Positions 18,640-28,427 of a stretch of 64,000 bases of DNA are shown one piece after another. This stretch comes from G963676335 sp963676335. GTDB lineage: Bacteria; Pseudomonadota; Alphaproteobacteria; Rickettsiales; Rickettsiaceae. The notes under the pieces are model-generated. The model did not search any database and was not told the origin of the DNA. It saw only the letters and a program-made list of their open reading frames with translations. Made by a program: the position numbers and the translations under genes. Location: NCBI GenBank assembly GCA_963676335.1, contig OY781057.1, forward strand, positions 62,001 to 126,000, given 5' to 3'. The stretch's first letter is position 1. The number at the start of each line of letters is the position of its first letter.

Positions 18640-19794
18640 ATGAAAGACTTGGCTAAATTTGCTTGCAATCCCCAATTAAGCAAAGGAAGGTTGCATTCAG
18701 ATACCACTTTTTCTTATAGTGATAATTTTCAAACAGATATTAATAGAATTATCCAAAGCAATGCTTTTAGAAGGTTACAATACAAAACTCAGGTATTTTG
18801 CAATCACGAAGGAGATCATTTTCGTAGTCGATTAACGCATTCTATTGAAGTAGCAGAAATCGCAAGCACTATATCTCATGCATTATTTATTTCTTATAGC
18901 TTAGCAAGAAGTATTTCTTTAGCTCATGACTTAGGACATGCTCCATTTGGTCATTCTGGAGAAGACGCATTAAATGAATGCATGAAGGATTACGGGGGAT
19001 TTAATCATAATGTACATACTATAAAAATAGTAACCCAAATAGAAAAACGCTATCAACATTATAATGGTTTAAATTTAACTTGGGAGTCCTTAGAGGGGTT
19101 AGTAAAACACAATGGAATACTGAGCAAAGATATTCCAAAATATATATCGGAATATAATAAGATTCATGATTTAAAATTAAATCAGCAATCCTCACTTGAA
19201 GCCCAAGTTTCTGCTATTTCAGACGATATAGCATATATTAGTCATGATTTAGAAGATGGACTACGATACGGATTAATTAAAACAGATCAATTAAAAAAAA
19301 TACCATTATTGGAAAAAAAAATTACTCATCAACTACTAAATACTTCTATTAACAGAATTGCATGGGAAGTCTCATACTATTTGTATCTATTTTTAATAGA
19401 TGATGTTATCAGTACAACTAATAACAATTTTATTCAGTATAATATTAAAACATATGCTGATGTAATAAAAAATCAAAATTTATTAGTTAGCTTTTCAACA
19501 ATAGGGAATGATTATATAGAAATACTGCGCAAATTTTTATTAGATAATATGTATCACCATCCACACATATTAGATATATATATCAAATGCCAAACAATAA
19601 TTAAAAAATTATTTAATGTATATATGAATGATATAAATCTAATTCCATTAGAATGGAAAACATGTATTGTTACTTGCGAAGAAAGCAATCAAGCTCAAGT
19701 TATATCCGATTATATTGCTTGTATGACAGATAGATATGCTATTACTGAATTTTATACGTACACCGGTTTACAATTTAATGATATAAAGTTATGA
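18640..19794 (+). CDS. dgt: dGTPase-like HD-domain deoxynucleoside triphosphohydrolase
   Basis: HD-superfamily dNTP triphosphohydrolase. Metal ligands are visible: His67 in SRLTHSIEVAE, His96-Asp97 in LAHDLGHAPFGHSGE, and a later aspartate in ISDDIAYISHDLEDG. FRRLQYKTQVF near residue 43 is a family signature. Length 384 fits the alphaproteobacterial type rather than the longer E. coli Dgt. It overlaps argS by 4 bp (ATGA), so the two are coupled. Confidence 0.94.
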   Translation: MKDLAKFACNPQLSKGRLHSDTTFSYSDNFQTDINRIIQSNAFRRLQYKTQVFCNHEGDHFRSRLTHSIEVAEIASTISHALFISYSLARSISLAHDLGHAPFGHSGEDALNECMKDYGGFNHNVHTIKIVTQIEKRYQHYNGLNLTWESLEGLVKHNGILSKDIPKYISEYNKIHDLKLNQQSSLEAQVSAISDDIAYISHDLEDGLRYGLIKTDQLKKIPLLEKKITHQLLNTSINRIAWEVSYYLYLFLIDDVISTTNNNFIQYNIKTYADVIKNQNLLVSFSTIGNDYIEILRKFLLDNMYHHPHILDIYIKCQTIIKKLFNVYMNDINLIPLEWKTCIVTCEESNQAQVISDYIACMTDRYAITEFYTYTGLQFNDIKL

Positions 19795-21536
19795 ATATAT
19801 TTCATAAGCTCCATTCTGATTTGAGGCTATCAATAATAAAGCTTTTTGGTATCAATTCTGAGAGCTTAGATACTAAAATAACTGTAGAGTCTCCTAAAGA
19901 TATTCTTAATGGAGATATTGCAACTAATGCAGCTATGATTTTAGCCACTAAATTACAATTAAACACTCGAGAAATTGCTGTAGAATTAAAAAAAGATCTA
20001 ATTAATTTGCATTATGTTTCACATATAGAAATAGCTGGACCAGGCTTTATAAATTTTACTATTAAAGCAGAGGAATGGCATAAATCTTTATTAGAAATAA
20101 TTTTTAATGGATTAAATTATAATCAATGTAATACTGGAAACGGTTCTAAAATTAATATAGAATATGTTTCTGCCAATCCCACTGGACCAATTCATATCGG
20201 ACATACACGTTGTGCTGTTTATGGGGATGTGTTATCTAGATTATTTACTAACTGTGGGTATTCCGTAACTAAAGAATTTTATGTTAATGACGTCGGATCT
20301 CAAATTAAAGATTTAACTGAAGTAGTATTTTTACGATATGAAGCATTGATATTAGATAAAGAAGTAGTTATTCCATCCGGGTTATATCCAGGAAAATATT
20401 TAATTTCTGTAGCTCAAGACTTAGTAAAAAAATATGGAAATAGTTTATTATCTAAACCAAGAGAAGAAAGGGAAAACATAATAAAAGATTACACTGTTAA
20501 TTCTATGCTGGATCTTATAAAACGAGATTTAGCTGATTTAGGTATACATCATGATGTATATTTTTTTGAACATAAATTACATGAATCAAAAGAAATAGAT
20601 TTAGTAGTAAATGACTTGCAACAACAAGGAATAATTTATAAAGGTGTCTTGTCAAATCCTAAGGGAATAGATTCTGAAGATTGGATTAACAAGGAAAAGT
20701 TAATTTTCAAATCAAGTATGTTTGGAGATGATCAAGATAGATCATTGCAAAAAATCAATGAAGACTGGTCTTACTTTGCTGCAGATATAGCATATCAAAA
20801 AAATAAAATAGAAAGAGGATTTGATAATATCATTATAGTCCTTGGTGCTGATCATATTGGTTACGTAAAAAGGACTAAAGCAATATTTAATTGTTTAAAT
20901 AAGAATCAAAAAAATGATATTAAAATATGTCAGTTAGTTAATTATATTGAAAACGAAACTCCTATTAAAATGTCAAAACGCGCTGGAAATTTTACGACTT
21001 TAAAAGACGTTTTACATGCTGTAGATAAAGACATTATTAGATTCATGATGTTAACAAGAAAAAATGATGCCCCCTTAGATTTTGATCTAATTAAAGTAAA
21101 AGAACAGTCTAAAGATAATCTAGTATTCTATGTACAATATGCATATGTACGAGCTAAATCCATCCTAGATAATGCTAAAAATAATTTTTCTGCATCTTAT
21201 AACTTATTGCAGGATAAAGAAAAATTAATCAATATTATTCATCTATTAAATCAAGAAAATGAAATTCAGTTAATTAAAACATTAGCAACTTGGCCTAAAA
21301 TAGTAGATAGCGCACTCCTACATCTTGAACCGCATCGGATTGCTTTTTATTTAATAAATATAGCGAGTATTTTTCATAATATGTGGAGTTTAAGAAAACA
21401 AGACAATCAATATCGCTTTATAGTCAATGACAATATCGAATTAACCACAGGTAGATTATGTTTGGTATCAGCAATTATTATTATAATTGAATTAGGTTTT
21501 GATATTATTGGTATTACTCCTATGGAAAAAATGTAA
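19791..21536 (+). CDS. argS: Arginyl-tRNA synthetase
   Basis: Class I synthetase charging tRNA-Arg. NPTGPIHIGHTR holds the HIGH motif (135-138) and the KMSKS-like loop appears as KMSKRAGN near residue 390. The N-terminal ArgS additional domain (1-100) and the C-terminal DALR anticodon-binding domain (from about 440) are both present; 581 residues is normal. The start codon overlaps the dgt stop, and a SPOR-domain gene follows 6 bp later, giving a dgt-argS-SPOR operon. Confidence 0.97.
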   Translation: MNIFHKLHSDLRLSIIKLFGINSESLDTKITVESPKDILNGDIATNAAMILATKLQLNTREIAVELKKDLINLHYVSHIEIAGPGFINFTIKAEEWHKSLLEIIFNGLNYNQCNTGNGSKINIEYVSANPTGPIHIGHTRCAVYGDVLSRLFTNCGYSVTKEFYVNDVGSQIKDLTEVVFLRYEALILDKEVVIPSGLYPGKYLISVAQDLVKKYGNSLLSKPREERENIIKDYTVNSMLDLIKRDLADLGIHHDVYFFEHKLHESKEIDLVVNDLQQQGIIYKGVLSNPKGIDSEDWINKEKLIFKSSMFGDDQDRSLQKINEDWSYFAADIAYQKNKIERGFDNIIIVLGADHIGYVKRTKAIFNCLNKNQKNDIKICQLVNYIENETPIKMSKRAGNFTTLKDVLHAVDKDIIRFMMLTRKNDAPLDFDLIKVKEQSKDNLVFYVQYAYVRAKSILDNAKNNFSASYNLLQDKEKLINIIHLLNQENEIQLIKTLATWPKIVDSALLHLEPHRIAFYLINIASIFHNMWSLRKQDNQYRFIVNDNIELTTGRLCLVSAIIIIIELGFDIIGITPMEKM

Positions 21537-21542
21537 TTTAGT

Positions 21543-22166
21543 GTGTTAAAAAACATTAAAATTATTAGTCTGCTTATTTTTGCTTTGTTAGCAATTAATG
21601 TAATTATATATAATTTTTTTCAAAACAAAAAAAAAGATATTGTATTACTTTTACCTGATGATGGACCTGTAAAAATTAAATCTCCTAATTCTCAAGATGA
21701 AATGTCTAATAAAGATAATGAGTTGTCTGATAAATTTATTCATAACCAATATTATTCCTATAAAGTACAATTATCTAATCTTCCAGAAGATCCATTATTA
21801 AATTTATCAACCCATGATATTATTTCTGATATTATCTCTGATACAGTTGCTAATAAAATCAATACTAAAGTTAATATAGTTATAGAGGATAGCAATTTAA
21901 ATTTCGTAAAAAAACCAATAAAGGGGTATTTTTTACATCTATTATCTCTTCGTAATCCCAATATCGCTGAGCTAGAATGGCAAAGATTAAAGCTTAAATA
22001 CACTTTCTTAGATCAATATACATATAAAACACAGCAAGTTAATTCGCAAATTGGTAAACTTTATTATTTAATCATAGGCCCATTTAAAGAATTAAATGTT
22101 GCTAAAATGATTTGTAAAAAACTTGATAGTGATCAATTATGTAGACTTTATAATATGTCTTATTAA
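21543..22166 (+). CDS. SPOR-domain membrane protein
   Basis: A 207-residue protein starting at a GTG 6 bp after argS. A membrane segment lies at about 7-24, a charged linker follows, and a SPOR-like C-terminal domain spans about 128-203 (GYFLHLLSLRNPNIAELEW, YYLIIGPFKELNVAKMICKKL). SPOR domains bind glycan strands lacking stem peptides at division septa, so a cell-division role is likely. Its stop overlaps that of the convergent engB by 4 bp. The GTG start is the only sensible one near argS. Confidence 0.78.
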   Translation: MLKNIKIISLLIFALLAINVIIYNFFQNKKKDIVLLLPDDGPVKIKSPNSQDEMSNKDNELSDKFIHNQYYSYKVQLSNLPEDPLLNLSTHDIISDIISDTVANKINTKVNIVIEDSNLNFVKKPIKGYFLHLLSLRNPNIAELEWQRLKLKYTFLDQYTYKTQQVNSQIGKLYYLIIGPFKELNVAKMICKKLDSDQLCRLYNMSY

Positions 22167-22777
22167 AGAGATTGGTTATTTGTAACTAAATTTAAGAGGA
22201 TGTTAGATCGAAGCTCTTTTATTCCTGTATTATTTATAGTACTTGTAGTAATTACATTAGGTAAATAACCAATAGCTTTTGCAATTTCCTGCTTTATATT
22301 GTTTACACTTTCCGTAAGATTTTTTGCTTTATCGCTTTTGGTAACAATAATTTGCCACTTTTTACTAAATTGTTGGATAAGATTTATTGCAAATATATCT
22401 TTATCCATTATTCCTCTTCTAATATCTATTAAAATATTAACTACCATTAATTTTTCACTTTTTATAAAATAATCACTAATTACATTATTCCATTGTTTAT
22501 GAGTATTAAAGTCAACGTTAGCAAAACCATACCCAGGTAAATCAACTAAGCATAATTTATCAGCTAAATTAAAAAAATTAAGTTGCTTAGTTCCCCCAGG
22601 AGTTTTAGAAGTTTTAGCTAAATTTTTTCTAGAACATAGAGCATTAATAATACTAGATTTTCCAACATTAGATCTACCTATAAAAGCTATTTGAGGCAAA
22701 GTAATAAAATTCCATTTACTTGGTGATTTACTTATCCCTAGAATAAAAATAGCTTCTTGTTTCCATATATTTTTCAC
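22163..22777 (-). CDS. engB: Ribosome biogenesis GTPase EngB/YsxC
   Basis: TRAFAC GTPase that assists large-subunit assembly. G1 is GRSNVGKSS (34-42), the switch region SKTPGGTKQLNFF, G3 DLPGYGFA and G4 TKSDK. Length 204 is standard. Its start overlaps the htpG end by 4 bp and its end overlaps the convergent SPOR gene by 4 bp. Confidence 0.95.
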   Translation of the reverse strand: MKNIWKQEAIFILGISKSPSKWNFITLPQIAFIGRSNVGKSSIINALCSRKNLAKTSKTPGGTKQLNFFNLADKLCLVDLPGYGFANVDFNTHKQWNNVISDYFIKSEKLMVVNILIDIRRGIMDKDIFAINLIQQFSKKWQIIVTKSDKAKNLTESVNNIKQEIAKAIGYLPNVITTSTINNTGIKELRSNILLNLVTNNQSL

Positions 22778-24645
22778 ACAAACCGTTCTATTAATCTATT
22801 TAAACGACTACAAAAATCATTAACATCATTTATAGGTTCATTTTCAATGATACATGCTTGATCAAACAATGTTTTTACTAAATCAATGTTTTGTGGATTA
22901 TCTATCATAAATTTAATATCCCGGTTGATACTAGCAATAATTTTATGCTTAGGATTAATTTCTAAAATTTTAGCAGATGAAGTTCCAAGTTGTTTTTGTT
23001 CTATTAAAAATCTTTCCATTCTAATATCCATAGCCCCTTGTTCTACCCCTAAACAAACAGGACTATTCGTCAATTTTTTTGAAATTTTAACATCTTTAAT
23101 TTTAGATCCTAAAATTCTTTTAAAATAATCAACTAATTTATCATAATTTTCTTCAGGTTCTTTAATATTTTCTATATTTTTAGAAGCATCATTTTTACCA
23201 AGATTTTCTAAGTCTATTTCACTACGAGTAACAGACATTAATTTATAATCTTTATATTGATGAATCACATTAACCCAAAAATCATCTACCGTATCAATAA
23301 ATAACAACACATCTATATTTTTATTTAAAAATCCTTCTATTTGCGGACTTTGTTTGAGTTTGTCAATATCCTCCCCACTTAAATAATAAATTACATCTTG
23401 TCCTTGTTGAAAATTATTTATGTATTCATCGAAACTAATAAATTTAGCTAATTTTGCACTATAAAAAATACATACAGAAAGCAATGGATCTGGATCTGAT
23501 AATCCTTCACATAACCCCTCTTTTAACACAGGACCAAATGTACTCCAAAATTCCTGATACTGTTCAATATTTTCGTCTTTTTTCTTTTTTAATTCATTTA
23601 AAATTCTTTTACTTATAGAAGTTCTGATTTTTTCCATTATTGGATTATATTGCAAAGTTTCACGACTGATGTTTAGAGGTAAATCTTCAGAATCAACAAT
23701 TCCTCTTAAAAATCGTAAGAATTGAGGAATTAATTCTACATTTTCGTCAGTAATAAAAACTCTTTTTATGTATAATTTAACTCTTCTTTTCCTATCTGGA
23801 TTATATAAATCAAATGTTTTAGATGTAGGAATAAATAATAAATTTGTAAACTCTACCGCCCCTTCATTCTTATTATGCAAAATTAACCATGGCTTATCAG
23901 CGGAATACGAAACACTACGATAAAACTCTTCATATTGCTGAGGCGTAATATCAGATTTATTTCTAGTCCAAATTGCAGAAAAAGAGTTAACTTGAATTTC
24001 TTTCCCATTTGGATCTGTGAAAAATATAGGAATAGCAATATGATCAGAATAAGTTTTAATAATATTTTTAATTCTAAAATGATCTAGATAAACATCTTCT
24101 GACTCTTTAATAGTTAAATTAATTATTGTCCCATTGGCTAAATCACTATCAGTTTCACTTATTGTATACTCTCCTTGTCCATCTGATGTCCAACAATATG
24201 CTTGAGTTTCTTCTACCTTTTTACTAATAACACTGACTATACTGGAAGACATATATACAGAATAAAATCCCACACCAAACTGTCCTATTAATAAATTATC
24301 CTTTTTAGTGTCTCCTGTTATTTGAGACAAAAAATGCTGTGTTCCAGAATGAGCAATAGTGCCAAGATTTTCTATTAAATCCTGCTTATTCATACCAATA
24401 CCATTGTCACTTATGGTCAATAAGCGCTTATCTTTATCAACTTTAAAAATAATTTTAAATTTCTTCTTCATTAACTCAGGTTTGCTATATGATAAAAGAC
24501 GCAATCTATCACACGCATCTGATGCATTAGAAATTAATTCTCGAATAAAAATATCCTTATTAGTATAAAGAGAATGAATCATTAAATTTAGGACTTTGCC
24601 TATCTCAGCACTGAACTTTTTTGTTTCTGTTTCCATAGATATCAT
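22774..24645 (-). CDS. htpG: Chaperone HtpG (Hsp90)
   Basis: Bacterial Hsp90, an ATP-dependent dimeric chaperone. The N-terminal GHKL ATPase domain has IRELISNASDACDRLR, DNGIGM and GQFGVGFYS; the middle domain has GIVDSEDLPLNISRE; the C-terminal dimerization domain ends the 623 residues. The first codon is at 24645, although the ATG three codons later gives the more usual METETKKFSAE start. It lies in a minus-strand group with engB and the DUF167 gene. Confidence 0.97.
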   Translation of the reverse strand: MISMETETKKFSAEIGKVLNLMIHSLYTNKDIFIRELISNASDACDRLRLLSYSKPELMKKKFKIIFKVDKDKRLLTISDNGIGMNKQDLIENLGTIAHSGTQHFLSQITGDTKKDNLLIGQFGVGFYSVYMSSSIVSVISKKVEETQAYCWTSDGQGEYTISETDSDLANGTIINLTIKESEDVYLDHFRIKNIIKTYSDHIAIPIFFTDPNGKEIQVNSFSAIWTRNKSDITPQQYEEFYRSVSYSADKPWLILHNKNEGAVEFTNLLFIPTSKTFDLYNPDRKRRVKLYIKRVFITDENVELIPQFLRFLRGIVDSEDLPLNISRETLQYNPIMEKIRTSISKRILNELKKKKDENIEQYQEFWSTFGPVLKEGLCEGLSDPDPLLSVCIFYSAKLAKFISFDEYINNFQQGQDVIYYLSGEDIDKLKQSPQIEGFLNKNIDVLLFIDTVDDFWVNVIHQYKDYKLMSVTRSEIDLENLGKNDASKNIENIKEPEENYDKLVDYFKRILGSKIKDVKISKKLTNSPVCLGVEQGAMDIRMERFLIEQKQLGTSSAKILEINPKHKIIASINRDIKFMIDNPQNIDLVKTLFDQACIIENEPINDVNDFCSRLNRLIERFV

Positions 24646-24660
24646 AATTTAATTACTTAT

Positions 24661-24978
24661 TCATTTCTTCTTATATAAATACTTTAACTGAAATTGCAAA
24701 TGCTCAGAAGACAAATTTTCTATTTTTATTTTTTTTAATTTATTTACATGCCCACTAATAATTGTTATAGAAGCAGTTGGAATTTTAAATTTAGCACCTA
24801 AAAATTTAACTAATTCAGCATTGGCTTTGCCATCTTGAGGGATAGATTTTATTTTAATAACTAAAACCCACTTATCCTGCCATAGAATAGCTCTATCTAT
24901 ACCATTCTCATTACTATTAGGCTTAATTTTTACATATAAAATTGCCGACTGTTCTAAATTATTATAAGTATAAAACAT
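24661..24978 (-). CDS. DUF167/YggU-family protein
   Basis: A 105-residue protein of the YggU family. It shows the conserved pattern VKIKPNSNENGIDRA, SIPQDGKANAELVKFLG and ASITIISGHVNKLKKIKI. The family has a solved fold but no settled function. It sits 15 bp upstream of htpG on the same strand and may share its transcript. Confidence 0.85.
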   Translation of the reverse strand: MFYTYNNLEQSAILYVKIKPNSNENGIDRAILWQDKWVLVIKIKSIPQDGKANAELVKFLGAKFKIPTASITIISGHVNKLKKIKIENLSSEHLQFQLKYLYKKK

Positions 24979-25005
24979 TGAAAAGATATAAAAAATTATA
25001 TTTTA

Positions 25006-26364
25006 TTATATTTGTCTTTCAGTTGGTATCCCTTTTTTTACTTGAACTTTGTCTCCTTGTGTCTGTTGGTTTTGATTCTCAAGACCAACTATCTTTTTTG
25101 CTTCTTTTAGAAAGTACATAGGAATATTTTTTTTCTCTATTTCAGCTTGAGAGTTATTTAATTGACGAGCACCTTGATTAGATAAACGAGAATCATCCGC
25201 TGCTCGTATTTTATTTTGGTTTGCTAATGTTTTTTTCTGAATTTTATATTGATTAATTTCTTTTTTAAAGGCTAATCCCACAGTAAGTCTATTTATAAAC
25301 CTTTTTATTCCAGATGGTTTTTTTATTTCTACTTGAACAGGTTTAGATTTTTTAAATTCAGGTGGTTCATGATGTTTGGCTTCTATTAATTTATCAGGAG
25401 AATCTACTGGCATCATAGTTGCTAATTCTTGTCCATATTTAGTAGAATCTACCTTAGTAATTTGGCTTAATTTTTCATTATCTAATTTAATAGACATTCC
25501 ATTGAATTTTTTAGGAACTAATATATCTTTATATTCATTTTCCGCTGCTATTTCTTGTTTAGAAGTTAAATTTTCAAATTTAGAGCCATCGACTGGACTT
25601 AGTGGGTCAGACTTGCCTAATATTGAATGTTTGCTAGATGAAGGAGCTCCTCCTTCGATCCCTATTAAAAGCGCTCCTGGTTGATCGTCTTTAGGAGGCT
25701 CATAATACAAATATAAATGCCCGTGATCTCCATCGGGCTTATTGACCACATGCCCTTCAGAATCTTTGCCTCCAAATTCAGCATTCATTGCTAAATCCAC
25801 TCCCCAGTGCTTTGTTTCTTTAATAAGTGAACCCACAGCTCGAAACGCCTCTCCAATTACAGATGTTTTTTTCTCTACAACTTCTATTACCCCTTCTTTA
25901 TTTACAAACGATACACTATGAGTTGCAGCACTCCTATTGTATACGATTTTACCATTTTTTTTCTCTTTATTATTATGAGCCCTACCATCTATTTCTTTAT
26001 TTCCTGTAGTAAGCCAATTAATAAGCTCATCTTTACTCCCTGGAGGAATTTCTATTTTAACACGGCTACCATGGCTTAAATATGAAGATATAGGAAGATT
26101 ATTTTCAGTAGCTTTTTTTGTTTTTCCTGAACTAGAAGCGACTTCCATACCTGTACTTCCTATTAATAACAATGCTCTTTTATAAATTTCTAAACTCTTT
26201 TCTTCTTGTTCTATAATTTTTGATTCAGCCTTTTGTTCTTTAGCTTGCGCAACTCTATTAATATATATCTCTGCCTTATTTTTATCATTTTCTATCTCAT
26301 TAGCAAAAGACTTAGTTTCAAGTTCAGAGATAATTTGTTTTTTTGTTTGCATACCTTCTTTCAT
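25006..26364 (-). CDS. Unknown 452-residue protein, candidate secreted effector
   Basis: I do not recognise a family. Residues 1-65 are predicted coiled coil, rich in Lys and Glu. A serine-rich stretch follows (GMEVASSSGKTKKA). Residues 95-290 look folded, with GSRVKIEIPPGSKDELINWL, HWGVDLAMNAEFGGKDSEG and DGDHGHLYLYYEPP, the last a His/Asp-rich cluster that could bind metal. The C-terminal 150 residues are basic and Gln-rich. There is no signal peptide and no membrane segment. Size, composition and isolation between housekeeping genes resemble type IV effectors of Rickettsiales, but that is inference. It is divergent from rnhA. Confidence 0.6.
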   Translation of the reverse strand: MKEGMQTKKQIISELETKSFANEIENDKNKAEIYINRVAQAKEQKAESKIIEQEEKSLEIYKRALLLIGSTGMEVASSSGKTKKATENNLPISSYLSHGSRVKIEIPPGSKDELINWLTTGNKEIDGRAHNNKEKKNGKIVYNRSAATHSVSFVNKEGVIEVVEKKTSVIGEAFRAVGSLIKETKHWGVDLAMNAEFGGKDSEGHVVNKPDGDHGHLYLYYEPPKDDQPGALLIGIEGGAPSSSKHSILGKSDPLSPVDGSKFENLTSKQEIAAENEYKDILVPKKFNGMSIKLDNEKLSQITKVDSTKYGQELATMMPVDSPDKLIEAKHHEPPEFKKSKPVQVEIKKPSGIKRFINRLTVGLAFKKEINQYKIQKKTLANQNKIRAADDSRLSNQGARQLNNSQAEIEKKNIPMYFLKEAKKIVGLENQNQQTQGDKVQVKKGIPTERQI

Positions 26365-26510
26365 GGGTTTTTACATATATTTTTATATATAAATATTATC
26401 CAAAATTTCTGAAAAATTCCATCATAGATAGATTATACAACAAATTTGATTTTTAAATAAATTTAATGTTAAATATAATAAATAAATTAGAAAATTGATG
26501 GAAAACTTCA

Positions 26511-26960
26511 TTGGATTGTTTACCTAATATAATAATGTATACTGATGGGGCATGTTCTGGAAATCCTGGTCCAGGTGGATGGGGAGTGTACTTGATTCGC
26601 CATGATTCAGAACATACGTTACAAGGTGCTGAGCTACTTACCACAAACAATCGTATGGAACTTACTGCAGTAATTCAAGGATTAAAATCATTAGATACTA
26701 AATGCAGAATACAAGTTTATACGGATAGTACTTATGTAAAATTAGGAATTACTAATTGGATTCAGACATGGATAAAGAAAGAATGGCGTAATTCTCAAAA
26801 TAAACCTGTTAAAAATATAGATTTATGGCATAATTTACATTATCAAACAAATTTACATATAATAGAATGGTTCTGGGTAAAAGGCCACTCTAATAATTAT
26901 GGAAATAATATTGCAGATAAATTAGCAGTAGAAGCCTTAAAAAAAATTAAATACGAATAA
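26511..26960 (+). CDS. rnhA: Ribonuclease HI
   Basis: RNase HI removes RNA from RNA-DNA hybrids. Catalytic acids are in MYTDGACSGNPGPGG, MELTAV, VYTDSTYV and ADKLAV, and KGHSNNYGNN is the usual handle region. No ATG is available close upstream in frame; the TTG at 26511 gives the seven residues normally found before the first strand, whereas the ATG at 26535 would start at the strand itself. I prefer the TTG. mlaD follows 4 bp later. Confidence 0.94.
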   Translation: MDCLPNIIMYTDGACSGNPGPGGWGVYLIRHDSEHTLQGAELLTTNNRMELTAVIQGLKSLDTKCRIQVYTDSTYVKLGITNWIQTWIKKEWRNSQNKPVKNIDLWHNLHYQTNLHIIEWFWVKGHSNNYGNNIADKLAVEALKKIKYE

Positions 26961-26964
26961 TGGT

Positions 26965-27426
26965 ATGCAACGCACAATAGAAACAATAATAGGATTTATA
27001 GTAATAGTAGTCGCATTGATATTTGCGATATTTATCTATAGTTTTAATTTTTCTAACACACAAGAAAGCAGGTATTTATTATATACAGAATGTTCCAATG
27101 CAGAAGGAATCATTCAAGGAAGTGATGTCTATATTGCAGGTATTAAAATTGGTAAAGTTACAAAATTAAAACTGAATCCGAATAATTTTTATGCTTCTAT
27201 TGAAATAGAGATAAATAATGATGTTAAGTTACCTAAAGATTCTTATGGCGCAGTTGTTAGTAATGGATTATTAGGAGATAAATTTATTTCAATTACTCCA
27301 GGAGTTTCTCCAGAATTTTTATCAGCCAACAGTTCTATTACTGTATTTCCTGGAATTAGTTTAGAGGGCTTATTAGGAAAATTAATGTATTCTTTTACCA
27401 ATAGTAATAGTAAAAGTAAAGATTAA
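26965..27426 (+). CDS. mlaD: MlaD-family phospholipid transport protein
   Basis: MCE-domain component of the Mla pathway, which shuttles phospholipids across the periplasm to maintain outer-membrane asymmetry. A membrane anchor spans about 8-26 and the single MCE domain about 36-115 (NAEGIIQGSDVYIAGIKIGKV, GLLGDKFISITPG). Length 153 is normal for MlaD. It directly follows rnhA, and its stop overlaps the convergent glycosyltransferase gene by 4 bp. Other mla genes are not in this window. Confidence 0.93.
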   Translation: MQRTIETIIGFIVIVVALIFAIFIYSFNFSNTQESRYLLYTECSNAEGIIQGSDVYIAGIKIGKVTKLKLNPNNFYASIEIEINNDVKLPKDSYGAVVSNGLLGDKFISITPGVSPEFLSANSSITVFPGISLEGLLGKLMYSFTNSNSKSKD

Positions 27427-28427
27427 CTATTTCTAAAATGTAGTAATGTCGTTATTGTGACTATAAAAGCAAATATACTAGATACAACAGGATAATATAA
27501 AGCATTTATTGCAAGTATTCCTAAAATTAAATTACATACAGTAATTTTAATTGTAACTTTTTTATGAGTCATCCCTTTTGCTACAGCTTGCTGAAAAAAA
27601 TGTTGTAAATGAGGTAACCAAATTTTTTCTCCTTTGCTAAGACGAATAATTATAGTTAATCCTCCATCCGCTAAATAATACATAGATGCAATAATACATG
27701 CACATAATAACCGACTTTCAGAAACTGCAATAAATAAAAGACATGTACCTAATAAAAGCCCTAATGTAACACTTCCAACATCTCCTAAAAATATTTTAGC
27801 TGGATACCAGTTTAAATATATAAAAGCTATAGAAGAAAATAATACTAACCAAGATATCAAAATAACTAATTTTACATGAAGGATTTCGTCAAAACGTAAA
27901 TAACAAAGCAATAAAATTATTACACTTAAATAAATAGAATTACTAGCAGTAATTCCATCAATTCCATCAAGAAAATTATATATATTAATGTAAGCAGTTA
28001 AGCATAGAATAAGAAAGAGCATATCTAATGCTAAAGGGATATCCCCATGAAAAATAGTTTGAGGGTAAACAAAATTTAATACTATATAAGTTGATATTAA
28101 TAGATGAGATATAAAACGAAATAAAACTGATACTCCCTTAATATCATCTAAAAAAGAAATTATTGCCCCATATATTGTTACTACCAATAAAGTCAGACTA
28201 TAATAAAATTTTTGATAAGTGATATATTCGTAAATAATAAAACTAATACAAAAAGAAATAACTATAGCGATACCACCTCCTCTAGGAGTATCATTAGTAT
28301 GATTCCTACGGTAACTAGGTACATCCACTATATTATAGTATGGCAATACTTTGATACTAATTATAAGTAAAATACTGGTAAAAATAAAATTTAAAGATCC
28401 TATCAAAAATAAAATCATATAATTCAT
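27423..28427 (-). CDS. MraY/WecA-family polyprenyl-phosphate sugar-phosphate transferase
   Basis: Glycosyltransferase family 4 membrane enzyme that transfers a sugar phosphate from a UDP-sugar to a polyprenyl phosphate. It has about 10 membrane helices. The motifs DVPSYRRNHTNDTPRGGGIAI, YNFLDGIDG and KIFLGDVGS carry the conserved aspartates. The 334-residue length and HLQHFFQQ region fit the WecA/WbpL side better than MraY, suggesting a role in starting surface glycan synthesis. It overlaps radC by 4 bp at the end of the pheS-pheT-map-radC string. Confidence 0.86.
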   Translation of the reverse strand: MNYMILFLIGSLNFIFTSILLIISIKVLPYYNIVDVPSYRRNHTNDTPRGGGIAIVISFCISFIIYEYITYQKFYYSLTLLVVTIYGAIISFLDDIKGVSVLFRFISHLLISTYIVLNFVYPQTIFHGDIPLALDMLFLILCLTAYINIYNFLDGIDGITASNSIYLSVIILLLCYLRFDEILHVKLVILISWLVLFSSIAFIYLNWYPAKIFLGDVGSVTLGLLLGTCLLFIAVSESRLLCACIIASMYYLADGGLTIIIRLSKGEKIWLPHLQHFFQQAVAKGMTHKKVTIKITVCNLILGILAINALYYPVVSSIFAFIVTITTLLHFRNS

